Source of the DNA: Aquarana catesbeiana
Taxonomy: Eukaryota > Chordata > Amphibia > Anura > Ranidae
Direction: 5' to 3'
Length of the DNA: 64,000 bases
NCBI RefSeq assembly: GCF_042186555.1
Contig: NC_133324.1
Coordinates: 72,902,189-72,966,188 of the forward strand
Positions 1 through 12,001 of the stretch are shown piece by piece. Position numbers and translations under genes: made by a program. How positions within the stretch are numbered: the first letter of the stretch is position 1; every line of letters starts with the position of its first letter. A model generated the notes under the pieces. That model saw only the letters and a program-made list of their open reading frames with translations, had not been told where the DNA came from and made no database searches.

Positions 1-440
1 CGGCAATCGGTGTAGTAGAATCTTCCACGGGGAACCCACAGGTATGGCACATACTGTTAATACTTAACTTGGTCCAAGCTGGCCCAATGTAACTATGTAA
101 AAATTGCCATACCTGGAATTCAGCTTTAAAGAGACTCCATCCAGTCTTAAAAAAAAAAAATCAAACCAGCAAACCCTGCACTAGAAGAGGCAGTATACTT
201 ACCTCTCTGGCATCCCTTGACTATTAGTTCAACCTTTGTCAGATTCTTCGGCATTCGAAAGCTGTTGCAAAGCTCTCATAGAGAAGAAGTATACTGTAGT
301 TGGTGGGGCACGTCAGGCCGCTGGGGAGCCGGGCTTCTTCTTTGTATGTGAAAGCAGCAGCCCGACTCTCCTGTGTGCTGCCAGCTGAGGATATTTTAAC
401 CCTTACTGGAGCAGCTAGTAGTTTTAAATGTATTATTTTT
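1..440. other. Gene-free stretch, probable repeat fragments
   Basis: No exon or open frame is supported. The first 140 bases resemble the phrase at about 47.94 kb (a 'caagctggaccaatgtaa' type motif followed by a 'cctgga.ttcagctttaa' type end), so this is probably the edge of an interspersed repeat. The rest is unassigned. Confidence 0.35.
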
Positions 441-1010
441 TTAAAAACAGAACAGCAGATTTATTACTGTATATGAAACCAGACTGTATAGTCACATTTA
501 TGGTAATAAATCACGGGGGTCAGTTGGGCTTTAATGTTTTTTTTTTAGATTTTTGTAATAAGCAATGATGTGTTCCATGTGGTGTGTATATTTTTCTTAT
601 CAAGCAGGAAAGTAGTTTTGACTTAGCAGCTGTAAAACATTGTTACTGTTTCCAAATGCTTTGTTATATGTGCTGCAAGCAATCTCTATCCTCCCAACGC
701 ACATTCAATATACCAATAAATCATATAGGTTTTCAATCAACTGCAAACGATTATTTAATGCAGCAATCAACAGTCATTTGAATCCCTCCGCTGATTTGAT
801 ATCGCTATGATTAATTATACTCCAGCATTTGTCGATTCTCTTCTGAGATGATTCCCTGAACCTCCTGAGGAAGTGTCAACTCTATTATTACTCTGCAGGA
901 TAATGGAATTACTATGGGGCCTATTTACAAGGAGGTGAAATGGACGGGCTGACACTTTTTCTCCAGTTTTAACCAATCTACACTTCCACCTACCTTTAAA
1001 AGCGAATCTG
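440..1010. promoter_or_regulatory. Candidate conserved non-coding island
   Basis: AT-rich sequence with no similarity to any other part of the window and no simple repeats. It contains several TAAT/ATTA homeodomain cores (for example near 808-818) and mixed-complexity text typical of conserved vertebrate non-coding DNA. It could instead be part of a long 3' UTR or just unique intergenic sequence. Conservation cannot be shown without an alignment. Confidence 0.25.
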
Positions 1011-1434
1011 GCTTTTGAGTTTGTTGTATTTTGTTATTTGTTTTATAGAGAGTTTACTGGATTTTAAACTTTTTTTTGTGCATATTTTACTGCTGTTGTT
1101 GCTTTTAGGAAGTGGTCATTTTTAAAGTGTATCTAAAGTCAAAACTTTATTTTTATTATTATTATTTAGTTAGAGTACATAACAGTTGAAGTAGAACTCC
1201 AGGCAAAAAATAACACAATAAAAAAAATTATTGAATAGCAAAAAACAAAAACAAAAAAAAAACTGTTTTGCTGCAATATTCATGTTAAAACCAGAGATTT
1301 TACCCTGCAGACTTTGTTTTGCCATTTGGTGTTGAATAGATGACTAGCATCATTCAATCCACTTCTTCTGTACATCATTGACCTACCCTCAGCTTGTGAC
1401 AACCAGTGAAAGGAGACACAGCACAGTGATAAGT

Positions 1435-2065
1435 TCATCTCTCTGTCATCTAGGATGGAAAAGGACCTGGGGGTCCTAGTAGATGAAAGGCTCAGCAATG
1501 GCATGCAATGCCAAGCTGCTGCTAACAAAGCAAACAGAATATTGGCATGCATTAAAAAGGGGATCAACTCCAGAGATAAAACGATAATTCTCCCGCTCTA
1601 CAAAACTCTGGTCCGGCTGCACCTAGAGTATGCTGTCCAGTTCTGGGCACCAGTCCTCAGGAAGGTTGTACTGGAAATGGAGCGAGTACAAAGAAGGGCA
1701 ACAAAGCTAATAAAGGGTCTGAAGGATATTAGTTATGAGGAAAGGTTGTGAGCACTGAACTTATTCTCTCTGGAGAAGAGACGCTTGAGAGGGGATATGA
1801 TTTCAATTTACAAATACTTAGTGGTGACCCCACAATAGCGATAAAACTTTTTTTCAGAGTTTAACAAGACTTGTGGCCACTCATTAAAATTAGAAGAAAA
1901 AAGATTTAACCTTTAACTACATAGAGGGTTATTTACTGCATGAGGGGCAAGGATGTGGAATTCCCTTCCACAGGCGGTGGTCTCAGCAGGGGGCATCGAT
2001 AGTTTCCAACACATAGGTTGGACTTGTGCCTTTTTTCGACCTCACCTACTATGTAACTCTGTAAC
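1435..2065 (+). mobile_element. CR1-like LINE, 3' end of reverse transcriptase ORF plus 3' tail
   Basis: A frame at 1455-1748 encodes the C-terminal part of a CR1-group non-LTR reverse transcriptase. It has the family phrases KDLGVLVDERL, ILACIKKGI, LYKTLVR.HLEYAVQFWAP and RVQRRATKLIKGL. The frame stops at TGA 1749-1751, but the same frame continues after the stop with LNLFSLEKRRLRGDMI. This looks like a nonsense change (AGA or CGA to TGA) in an old copy, not a natural end. A degraded tail follows and ends near the 'cacctactatgtaact' phrase at 2040-2057, the usual 3' terminus of such frog elements. The 5' end is truncated, as is common for LINEs. It is not functional. Confidence 0.85.
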
Positions 2066-2540
2066 TGTGCTCGCTCTTCCTATCAGCTTGTGTCAGCGCA
2101 TGAACTGATTGGCTCCTTGTGCAGCTTCTTCCTTTCACACTGCAGCTCTGCTGTACACAGGATGCAAAGGGCCAAATTCGGGTACTTACACTGCTTGTGT
2201 TAAAAAAAAAATCTATTAATAAATACAGAACTGCATTCATTTGTGTATTTTACATCTTGAATTTCAGCCCTTACGTGGTTTTTTTTTGTCTCTGCGAGTG
2301 ATTTTCCTTCACTTCCTGTTTCCAGGAACAGCAGGAAGTGAGAGGAGATTTCTCCAAAGTAAGTCAAATTTTCTCTCAGAAGTAGAAGACCTCAATTCCT
2401 GTTTTGGTGACAACTTAAGAATTTGTATTTTTCCCATAACATTCTGTCCCAGTTACTGTACAATGGTCATCAGGGCAAATAGGTGGTGAATCTCCCCAGC
2501 AGGGGCACAGACAGCAATAAAAGTCTAACAGAGGTTCCAA
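2066..2540. repeat. Unclassified interspersed repeat
   Basis: The phrases 'acttcctgtttccaggaaca', 'caggaagtgagaggagattt' and 'aatctccccagcaggg.aca...cagcaataaaa' recur in altered form at about 5760-5960 and 60540-61090. This marks a middle-repetitive family. No terminal repeats or coding potential could be assigned. Confidence 0.5.
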
Positions 2541-2986
2541 CACTACTCTAAAATGAACTTTAATTTGCTCAAAACTTTGCAGAGCTAGGAAGGTACAGGT
2601 GGCAGATATGGGTATCCCCTTGACCTCCAGATGAGAAGCAATGCTTTTTTATTTGTACTAACAGTTACTTGGTCAGGATCACCTTTTGGCAAATGCACTG
2701 TGTTCTTTCAGTCTAAGCAGTACTGATACACAGAAGTTTAGTAAAACAATACCCAGAGGTTGAGGAAAATACTGAACATCAATGTCAGCACTGCTTAGAA
2801 TGGTAAAAGAATATCCCAAATTTTGTCTTGAAATGTCAGTGCAATGAAAAAGTATTACTTCTCTTCTGGAGGTGCGGTGGATATTGTTGGGTAGAAGATT
2901 TTAAGCAATGGAATATAATCTAGAATAGTTGCACTCTAATGTATAACAACATCCCCAACATGATTTTTCGGTTGTGCTTACCATGT
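2541..2986. other. Gene-free stretch
   Basis: No exon, RNA gene or recognisable mobile-element end was seen. Text complexity is normal. Confidence 0.4.
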
Positions 2987-3701
2987 ACAGTTGTCATGGT
3001 TATGCAATAGAGTTTGTCTGTCAGCTTACCTGTCTCCATGTGTTCATCTCTAGAGACCAGCTGACTCCCACCTGACTGCTTTTATAATCTCTCCTCTAGC
3101 ATGGCTCCACCCCAGCTCCTATCAGAGAACTCTATATTAACCTCTGCACTGCAGGCCAACCCTGCTGATCAACCTTTGCCTGTTTGGCTTCCTGTTTCCT
3201 GCTTGCCGTGTGTTCTTCGTTTGTTTCTGTTACCGACCTTGGCGTGTTCTCAACTATTCCTGTCTGCTCATGACCCTGACCTTTGGCATGTCCCCGACTA
3301 TCCCTGTTTGCCTGTGACCCTGAACCTTTGGCGCGAACTCTGTTGTCCTTGTCTGCTTGTGGCCCCGACCTTGGCTTGTCCCTTACTATCCCTATCTGTT
3401 GCCTACCGTGGGCGTGAGCTGGGGGACCCTGGGGGGGTCGCGACCTGGAGCAGATGCAGCCCATTCCATCCTCACCACTAGAGGCTCTGGTGAACACCTG
3501 CTGGCTCTTAGACTCCGCGCCCTAGGGAATCTTACGCTCTAACCCCGATGGGATCTGTGATGGTGTTCCAGTGGCCCTGCCGTCCTTACCACCCTGACTA
3601 CCATCCACAGCAGTCAGTTGTAGGGTCCACTACCTTGCGGTGCACTCCTGATTCCAACGGTGTGCATCTGTCACCTAGCCTCAAGGTGACCTGACAACAG
3701 T
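2987..3701. mobile_element. Solo LTR of a retrotransposon or endogenous retrovirus, with 5-bp target duplication
   Basis: The 705-bp body at 2992-3696 starts TGTCATGG and ends CCTGACA. It therefore has the TG...CA ends and short inverted TGTCA/TGACA termini of an LTR. It is flanked by a perfect direct repeat ACAGT (2987-2991 and 3697-3701), the size made by retroviral or Gypsy-type integrases. A TATA-like run (tttataat, 3080-3087) could be the old promoter. No internal gag or pol sequence adjoins it, so recombination between two LTRs has removed the body. Frames inside it (for example 3101-3481) come from a pyrimidine-rich degenerate text and are not genes. LTR identity is well supported; the superfamily is not determined. 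Confidence 0.85.
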
Positions 3702-4140
3702 GCTCCACTGTATTGTAAAAAGTCAATACTACATGCTATAGGATTTGTTTATTCCAGATTTATTTCTTTTTTCTCAAATATGCCTTTTTGGTGGCATTTA
3801 TGAAAAATTGCTACTTTTAGAAGTTACTTTACCACTTTTCCGCTTCCCTGGTATCTAGATTTCAGTTTATTATAATTGCAAGCAGGCTAGTGAAGTCCAC
3901 CTGAAAACCAACAAAGTAAGAATTTGTATGACTTTTTTTTATTAACTGGCCCCTGTATGGACTCCTCCTTCCTACACAGTAGGTTGACTCTACTCATTAT
4001 AGACCTCTTGTGAAATCAGTTTGTTGATTTGATTTTGTGGGATTTGGGTTAGTCTTCCATACTTTTAGCCAAAGTACATGGGTTTCCTATACATATGTGT
4101 GGAAAATACTTGGAGTTAAATTGTCAGGGGGTTGAAACAA
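3702..4140. other. Gene-free stretch
   Basis: No coding or repeat identity assigned. It lies between a solo LTR and a LINE relic. Confidence 0.35.
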
Positions 4141-4740
4141 TTCTGTGAAGTTGTACAAAATGTTGATTCTATATAAGATGAAACTGAACATACATAGGTC
4201 TCCTGGGCTATGGTCAGAGTTATTAAGGATGATTCCCTCTGTCATGATACCAGCCTCTGGGAAAGTAATTCAGTGTTTTATTGTCCATAGGATGTGCAAC
4301 ACTACCCGTTCACTTTATAGCGCAGGCCTTTGGGATAGTCCTAATTGTACTAGATGTGGACAGGCCCTTCAATATTTCATACATCTTATCTGGAGATGTC
4401 CTAACATGTTGGTAAGACGTTGTTCAACATATTAATGCTGTGTTTAAAACAAAAGTTGCACATAATCCATATATTTGTATTTTGGGACATCTGGAGGTTC
4501 TGGAAAACCAAGTTAATCTGATGTTCAGGGTTAGTAGAACATTTTCTTGCTAGAAAGAGGATTTTGCTACATCCACCGAAAGTGGCGGAATGGATATTGG
4601 AAGTAAATTTGAATTTGAAATTAGAACTGTTGACTTCTCAGCACAGGAGAGCTCCAAACAATTTTTAAAGTTTGTCCCAATGCCTTCAGGTACCTGGTCT
4701 GGTATCAAATTGGTGAGAATAAGAAAGATGCTATAAGCTG
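4140..4740 (+). pseudogene. L1/Tx1-type LINE ORF2 C-terminal relic
   Basis: The frame 4145-4435 ends in a CTRCG...FIHLIWRCP segment. This matches the Cys/His-rich C-terminal region of L1-clade ORF2 proteins (pattern C..CG, about seven residues, then F.H..W.CP). The frame has no start context of its own and decays into stops after 4435, with ORF2-like text continuing brokenly to about 4740. Only about 90 residues survive. An L1-clade origin is likely; the exact family is unknown. Confidence 0.65.
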
Positions 4741-4761
4741 TTTATTGTTTTATATATTTAG

Positions 4762-5037
4762 ACTGGGTTCACACTAGAGCACGGAGCGGCTCACAGCAGG
4801 TGTGTCCCCATTCACCAGTTCAGGTCTGATTGGTTCAGGTCCGATTTCAGCCAGAATTTTTGGCTGAATTCTGACCTAAAACAGACCAAAAGACGCACAG
4901 GACTCCTGTGCAATTCGCACCAGAGCCGCTCCGGAGATGTGTGAACCGACTCCATAGAGAGCTGATCACAATCTCTTGCTATGCGAATTGGAATGCAGTG
5001 AAATCCGCATCCAATTCGCAATAGTGTAAACCCAGCC
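4762..5037. mobile_element. TTAA-type MITE, family A (copy 1)
   Basis: A 276-bp element has inverted ends of the form ctgggttcacac...gtgtaaacccagc. The right flank is TTAA (5038-5041) and the left is TTAG (4758-4761), a probable mutated TTAA. Other copies lie at 34577-34835 (TTAA on both sides) and 44157-44357. The TTAA target suggests mobilisation by a piggyBac-like transposase, which is an inference. There is no coding capacity. Confidence 0.75.
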
Positions 5038-5109
5038 TTAAGGTCGGGTTCAGTTTGGTACTTTTCATTTGTAAATGTGTCCTGTATTGTGAAGTTTTTA
5101 TGGTATATA

Positions 5110-5758
5110 CACTATATTACCAAAAGTATTGGGACACACATGAACTTTAATGGCACCCCAGTCTTAGTCCGTAGGGTTCAATATTGAGTTGACCCACCCT
5201 TTCCAAATCATTTGGTGGAGGGGGGATTATGCTGTGGGTTTTCAGGGGTTGGTCTTGGCCCCTTTGTGCCAGTGAAGGGAATTCTTAAGGCGTCAGCATA
5301 CCAAGACATTTTGTACAATTTCATGTTCCCACCTTTGTTGGAACAGTTTGGGGATGGCCCCTTCCAGTTCATATATGACTGCGTACCAGTGCACAAAGCA
5401 AGGTCCATAAAAACATGGATGAGCGAGTTTGGGGTGGAGGAACTTGACTGGCCTGCACAGAGTCCTGACCTCAACCCGATAGAACACCTTTGGGATGAAT
5501 TAGAGCGGAGGCTGTGAGCCAGGCCTTCTCGTCCAACATTAGTGCCTGACCTCCCACATGTGCTTCTGGAAGAATGGTCAAACATTCCCATAGACACACT
5601 CCTGAACCTTGTGGACAGCCTTCCCAGAAGAGTTGAAGCTGTTATAGCTGCAAAGGGTGGACCAACTCAATATTGAACCCTACGGACTAAGACTGGGATG
5701 CCATTAAAATTCATGTATGTGTAAAGGTAGGCGTTCCAATACTTTTGGTAATATAATG
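5110..5758 (+). mobile_element. Internally deleted Tc1-type transposon
   Basis: Long terminal inverted repeats of about 100 bp begin cactatattaccaaaag and end cttttggtaatataatg. The element is flanked by TA on each side (5108-5109 and 5759-5760), the Tc1/mariner target. At 649 bp it is far shorter than the roughly 1.6 kb of a full element. The 5' half of the transposase gene is deleted and the 3' half kept. Confidence 0.9.
5212..5517 (+). pseudogene. Tc1 transposase, C-terminal fragment with D34E catalytic pair
   Basis: This frame covers the C-terminal part of a Tc1 transposase, the enzyme that cuts and pastes the element at TA sites. The second catalytic aspartate lies in the segment YDCVPVHKA. 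The catalytic glutamate lies in SPDLNPIEHLWDELERR. Exactly 34 residues separate the two, the DD34E signature of the Tc1 family. The DNA-binding N-terminus and the first catalytic aspartate are missing through internal deletion. The protein cannot be active, although the surviving reading frame is open to its normal stop. Confidence 0.85.
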
Positions 5759-6709
5759 TATGTTTGTTGAGAAAAACACTTTTTTGGAACATTTTGGAAC
5801 AGCTACCACTGAAACAAGTTTCCCCAAGATTTCCCATCTATTCCTGTTCTAATGACAACTCAAATTTTTGGTTTTCCCTCGCTTCATCATCATCACCAGG
5901 ATAAATAAAGAGGGTAAATCTCCCCAGCAGGGACAACAACAGCAATAAAAAAAAATACTAATGTTCTCAGAGGAAAACCTTCTTCAAATGCTATCTGGAT
6001 CACTGTCTTGCCATTTACTGTATGTGTTGTAAGCTGGGCTGGAATACTGCTGCCATGCACCTGAACTTTTGTATTGTCCTACAAAGGTACAAGTATGGGA
6101 TGGATCTTCGTTTTGTAGATTAATTGAGACATTTACCACACCACAACTATTACTCTTTGGAAATCTGCCTATAAAGAAAGCTTCTGATATGCTAAACGAG
6201 AGTTCCATTTGGAGAGATTAATAAAATAAATGATCTAGCGCCCTTCAGCAATAAAAACCTGATAGATTGCTAATCCTTCCCCAAACTTTTTAAAAATAGG
6301 CATGTCGATACACTTTTATACCATCCAATGAGTGATGGTAGAGGAGCAGAAGGTAGAATAGTGTGAAATGTGTAGAAATCAAGTTATTATTGTTGTCTGC
6401 GTCCCCATTGTAGAGATTTACACTCACTGTCTCTTCTTATTGCTATTGTCATTAGAACATGTAGAACCGGGAAATCCAAAATAGAGTGTATGGGGTGATG
6501 GTCCTCCAAGTGGTCCAAAGAGAAAATAGGGAGAGAGGAAACTTTGAGGTATCCACCAAAAAAAGAAAGTGTGAGAAGAGACAGAAGAGGCCTTATGGTA
6601 TAGTAAGTAGACAATCTTGTATGTTATACATGATGTTTAGAAAACTGTGATGAATAAAAGTGGTTCGAAAGTCTGAAGGTTCTTTTACCGTAACGTATTC
6701 TCTGAATTA
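5759..6709. repeat. Unclassified repeat (5760-5960) and gene-free sequence
   Basis: Positions 5760-5960 share the 'ctccccagcaggga.aa.a.cagcaataaaa' text with 2490-2520 and belong to the same middle-repetitive family. From 5960 to 6709 no gene, RNA or element end was recognised. Confidence 0.4.
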
Positions 6710-7260
6710 AGGAGAAAACCTTCAGTGTGCTACTCCCCCCTAGCCCCCTTATACTTACCTGAGCACAAGCTTGATCCAGCGATGTGCACGAGAGCAGCGG
6801 CTCTCCCGGCTCTCTCTCTCCTCATTGGACCAGGAGGCAGCAGCGAAAGCCACTGGCTCCTGCTGCCATCACTCACAGCCAGTGAGGAGTTAGCAGCGGG
6901 CGGACACACAGAGCCGGCTGAAGAGCGAGCACGCACGAGAGCAGCGGCTCTCCCGGCTCTCTCTCTACTCATTGGACCAGGAGGCAGCAGCGAAAGCCAC
7001 TGGCTCCTGCTGCCATCACTCACAGCCAGTGAGGAGTTAGCAGTGGGCGGACACACAGAGCCGGCTGAAGAGCGAGCACGCACGATTGCCTCCAATTTCA
7101 ATCGGCTTGCTATTGAGGCACTTGGCAGGGGGGAGGAGCGAGGGATCCAAGAGAAGAAGAATCAAGGCTGCTCTGTGCAAAACCATTGCACGGAGCATTT
7201 AATCATGACATGTTTGTTATTTTTTAAAAATTAAATGCAAGGCTTTACAATCACTTTAAC
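6710..7260. repeat. Interspersed repeat family G (copy 1) with 147-bp tandem duplication
   Basis: The termini read 'aaccttc' on the left and 'ctttacaatcactttaa' on the right. The other copies (about 56405-56760, 60063-60538, 61842-62266) carry the same ends in the opposite orientation. Inside, 6791-6937 is repeated almost exactly as 6938-7084. Because 147 is divisible by three, one open frame runs through both units. That frame is a by-product of low stop density in GC-rich DNA and not a gene. Confidence 0.7.
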
Positions 7261-7292
7261 TTACATTTGGTGATGTTGCAAATAACCACATA

Positions 7293-7562
7293 CAGTATCT
7301 CATGAAAGTGAGTACACATATAATGGTAAAAATTGTGAATACCTCTAGAATGGGATTTTTAAGGCAATTTAAAGATGACAAATACATATATTCAAAAAGT
7401 TTTAGTACAAAAATTTGTACCAATAAAACTTTTTGAATATATGTATTTTTTCATCTTTAAATTGCCTTAAAAATCCCATTTTAGAGGTATTCACAATTTT
7501 TATATATACAGGGATGATGGCAATTTACACGCCAAGCACCATGAGTCTTTAAATTTCGACAC
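7293..7562. mobile_element. Tc1-family terminal relic followed by a palindrome, inserted in a tandem repeat
   Basis: Positions 7293-7317 match the terminal inverted repeat of the Tc1 element at 35478 (cagtatctca.gaaagtgag.acac) and follow a TA. Directly after it, 7326-7505 forms a palindrome whose arms differ at only a few positions and meet at about 7414. The insert interrupts a repeated phrase (aataaccacat.taatg.taagcac) that is intact at about 7720-7740. No matching Tc1 right end is evident. Confidence 0.55.
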
Positions 7563-7900
7563 ATATAATGATAAGCACAATCTTCCGAGTAGGCCCAGGA
7601 ATAACACCCCTTGTTGGATATGTTAGATCACTGTTGACGCCTCAGGGCACCGGATCCTAGGTCCTCATTGTGGACGTCAGGAGGGTAGTAAAGCTGCTCT
7701 ACTTACGTTTGGCAAGGTTACGAATAACCACATGTAATGGTAAGCACAACCTTCCAAGCAGGCCTATGAAGAGTACCTCTGTCTCCATGCAGGATATAGA
7801 AGGTTGCTCTTGATGCCTTGAGGCACCCAAACCTAGGTCCTCATAAGGGAGTTTAGGAGGTTGGTAAAGTTGTTTGTAGTAAACTGAAAAACCCATGGAT
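7563..7900. repeat. Diverged tandem repeat, about 169-bp period
   Basis: Two copies run 'taatg.taagcacaa.cttcc.ag.aggcc', then 'cctaggtcctcat', then 'agtaaagctg/agttg', beginning near 7565 and 7734. A partial third copy lies left of the insertion at 7261-7292. There is no coding signal. Confidence 0.6.
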
Positions 7901-8096
7901 GACAGAGGCACCCATGGTAACATGCGTATTTGTTTAAGGAGCAGTTGGAGTCATCATGGTTTTACGTAATAAGCCTCAAATGTTTTTAATACACCAAAAT
8001 ATATAGAAAATCCAAAATGAATTTGTTACCTCTAGGAGATGAGAGGAAATCATCCAATGAGATGACCAATAATAAAGGTGTAATATCATTTAAGAC

Positions 8097-8536
8097 TTAT
8101 GCCCCGTACACACGGTCGGATTTTCCGACGGAAAATGTGTGATAGGATCTTGTTGTCGGAAATTCCGACCGTGTGTGGGCTCCATCACACATTTTCCATC
8201 GGATTTTCCGACACACAAAGTTTGAGAGCAGGCTATAAAATTTTCCGACCACAAAATCCGTTGTCGGAATTTCCGATCGTGTGTACACAAATCCGATGCA
8301 CAAAGTGCCACGCATGCTCAGAATAAATAAAGAAATGAAAGCTATTGGCTACTGCCCTGTTTATAGTCCCGACGTACGTGTTTTACGTCACCGCGTTCAG
8401 AACGATCGGATTTTCCGACAACTTTGTGTGACCGTGTGTATGCAAGACAAGTTTGAGCCAACATCCGTCGGAAAAAATCCTAGGATTTTGTTGTCGGAAT
8501 GTCCGATCAATGTCCGACCGTGTGTACGGGGCATAA
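8097..8536. mobile_element. Palindromic MITE, family D (copy 1)
   Basis: A 440-bp element has ends ttatgccccgtacacacgg and ccgtgtgtacggggcataa. It carries repeated internal 'tcggaaattccgac' type modules in both orientations. A second copy lies at 12002-12438. Boundaries read TTA on the left and TAA on the right in both copies, which suggests a TWA or TA target. That fits PIF/Harbinger- or mariner-like mobilisation, but the superfamily is not proven. No real coding frame is present. Confidence 0.8.
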
Positions 8537-8929
8537 GTAGATTTCCACTTTCTTCCTATTATGTCTTTGGGGCAGGAGGTGAAGGAGACACAGGTGATAA
8601 TAATACCTGTCGGGGAATCTAACTTGCCCCCCACACTCAAAATAAAAAGTTTTTATTGGAGTTCTGATTTATGTTTTTCTTTGTTGTCAATACTACCAAC
8701 CAAATAATCAGATAATCAAATAATCTCCTTCTTCGGCCTTTGCAGTTATCTTCATATTTCCTTTTTCTTGTGTTTGTGCTATTTTTTAATGCATTATTCT
8801 GCAATATATTGTTGTTCTACTGCACTAATTCTTAAAGTGCACCCAATAGCAATATAAAGTAAACTTGACAATCAGCATTAATGTACAGAATAAAAAAAAA
8901 ACTTCTACCCCCTCCTCAAAGTGCTCCTT

Positions 8930-9435
8930 TACCCTGGGTAACCTTTCGCTGTATCTGAGCCAGGCTGAATATTGCTACGCAGCAGGAAGAATGCCGGCTA
9001 AAGCATCACCTTAATGCAAATGAGGTCTGGCTAGTTATGGTAAAGGTTTATAGTTGTAAAAAATGCATGATGATGAGGAATCGTTTCTCTGCAAGGTGTC
9101 ACTGATTCCTCAGCATTGGAGTAACCCACAAGCCCCTATTGTCAGTAGAGGAGAAGTGAAAAGAAGAAAGAGAGAGAAAAGAGCAGAAGGCGTCCCTCCA
9201 CCCCCACCCCACCACCACCACCCACCACTACTAACAGATGTCAGGCCTCTGATATCCTGGCTTTATTTTCTCGGAAGCTCCATTCACAATAGCACAGGGT
9301 CACTTCATCAGCCCAGAGATGTCCAGGACATGTTAGCAGCGTTTCATTTCGACTTTGGCACAGTAGGAAGCAAGCACGTACGGCAAACATTACAGCAAAA
9401 AAAAAAGAGATGCAGCCCCTCCACATTAAATATCA
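8930..9435. promoter_or_regulatory. Candidate conserved non-coding island with POU octamer
   Basis: A complex, apparently single-copy stretch. It contains a perfect octamer ATGCAAAT (9014-9021), the classical POU-factor site, and SOX-like acaatag text near 9287-9293. It is interrupted by a CCA-rich tract (about 9195-9230). The 181-codon frame that crosses it (9063-9608) has no recognisable domain and runs into AT-rich DNA, so it is not called. An enhancer role is a guess from composition and motifs. Confidence 0.3.
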
Positions 9436-9699
9436 CTTCTAGAATTCCATTAATTAATCTCATTTTTATTTTATTTTTTGTATTTTTGAATTTGTATTTT
9501 TTTATTACTTGTTTTTCTTTTTTTTTTTTTAGTGTTTTGGGGTCTACTACTTTTACCCTGGGTGCACAGAAATGTAAAATAATGGAGATAACTTATACCT
9601 CCAACTAAATCACAATTAAACTGGCTTAGCAAAGTCCAAGTCAACCATGTTTTTACTCATTTACTTTTCCTTAAGATGTGTGTTTATAATGCAGTATAA

Positions 9700-10516
9700 T
9701 GTTGAATTAAAAAAGTATAAAAAAAAAAAAAAAAAAAAAACCCACTTCAAAAAAATCAAACATTTGCACCTACGTAAAAAAAAAAAAAAAAAAAAAAAAA
9801 AGTGAAAGACAACCAAAAAGGTTGATTGAATTTTAAAACAATATAGGTTTATTACAATTACCCAAAGGATTTAAACTGAAACACAGTGAGTCAAATGTGC
9901 TAGCAAAGTGTGGTTTAAGATAGGGTCAGTAATATAAAATAATTAGATTTATATTGAATACGAAAGTGTACTTCATCCGAACACATATTGTTTTGTTTTT
10001 AATGTGCATATATATAATGTATAATAACACAACAAAACAATACAGTCAATAAATGAATAATAATTATGATAATAATTAACATTAATATTATTATAATACA
10101 AGATTATATAGCCACCACCACCCACCACCACCACCACCACCCCCTCCCTTTAGAATGTAAGCTCTACGAGCAGGGCCCTCCTGTACCTTTTGTATTGAAC
10201 TGTATAGTAATTGTGTTGTCCCCCTTGTACACTGTAAAGAGCTGCGTAAACTGTTGGCGCTATATAAATCTCGTATAATAATAATAATAATAATATAGCG
10301 CTAATAGTTTGCGCAGCGCTTTACAAAATAAATAATAATAGTAATAATCGTTATCATAACTATTGGTAATATTATTACCATTATTATTGCTGCTGCTTTT
10401 TTATTAATTTTATTATTATTATATTACTGTTATTAATATTGTTATTTTTATTAGCATTAATATTGTATCATAATTATTATTAATAAATGCTGACCATTGC
10501 CGCTATATAAAGCCTG

Positions 10517-10547
<31 letters not shown>

Positions 10548-10595
10548 GTAATATTAACATATATCAAATGCACTCTTGAAAAAAAAAAAAGTTTT
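9700..10595. repeat. Low-complexity region with poly-A and ATT/ATA microsatellites
   Basis: Poly-A tracts occur at about 9718-9740 and 9777-9801, with TAA/TTA trinucleotide repeats at 10040-10110, 10275-10470 and 10518-10545. Between them, 10145-10320 is a family E copy (attgtaagctc.acgagcaggg ... tgttggcgctatataaat). Confidence 0.75.
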
Positions 10596-10599
10596 AGAT

Positions 10600-11040
10600 G
10601 ATTTATTAAACAGCACAATTCTTTTCACTTCCCTTAGGAAAGGATTAAATTGCTTCTTCTAGGGCAAATTTGGATTTCTAAGTTGAAACATAAAAATGTG
10701 GCTTTTAAAATTATTTATTTATTTTTGCATGAGGGGTGGTGGTGGGGGGGTCACAGTGCTTTGCGTGCCTTTAATAGCGATGGCTATTTATAATGGGCCT
10801 AGAAAGATTTATTTTCTGATGATCAGCTTCCAGATGAGCCGTAGTGTTTTGCTCTTCTTGCTGCAGTAAAACATTTTCTGTACCACCAGGGAGTGTAAAT
10901 GTCTCTTCAGCTGCATCAGTAGAAGACCTTTAAGAACCTTTGTGGAGGTTTTATTTTCATTTTAAAATATTCCAAGTAATGTACTTTGAGTCAGCAAACA
11001 ACAAAGCTATATAGAGAATTACAGACAAGGAATGATCAGC
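10600..11040. promoter_or_regulatory. Candidate single-copy non-coding island with CTCF-like core
   Basis: A non-repetitive stretch that includes CCACCAGGGAG at 10883-10893. This is close to the core of the vertebrate CTCF consensus, although the outer positions match poorly. No exon or mobile-element ends are present. The boundary role is speculative. Confidence 0.22.
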
Positions 11041-11048
11041 CTTGTGTT

Positions 11049-11864
<816 letters not shown>

Positions 11865-12001
11865 TATCAAAAACTGTTTTAAAGGCTCAGCTGGCTCTAA
11901 AAGAATAAAACTTGGTTTGAAGTTAACATAAGATTGTTACGTTGCTACTATGATGTTCACTTTGTTATAACGTAGCTCCAGGGACTTGGATAAATAAACT
12001 G

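Noticed and set aside
3101..3542. Frames on both strands inside the solo LTR
   Set aside because: They reflect repeated C/T-rich LTR text. No gag, pol or env motif is present.
9063..9608. 181-codon frame
   Set aside because: No recognisable domain. It includes a CCA tract and runs into AT-rich low-complexity DNA, with no splice or promoter evidence.
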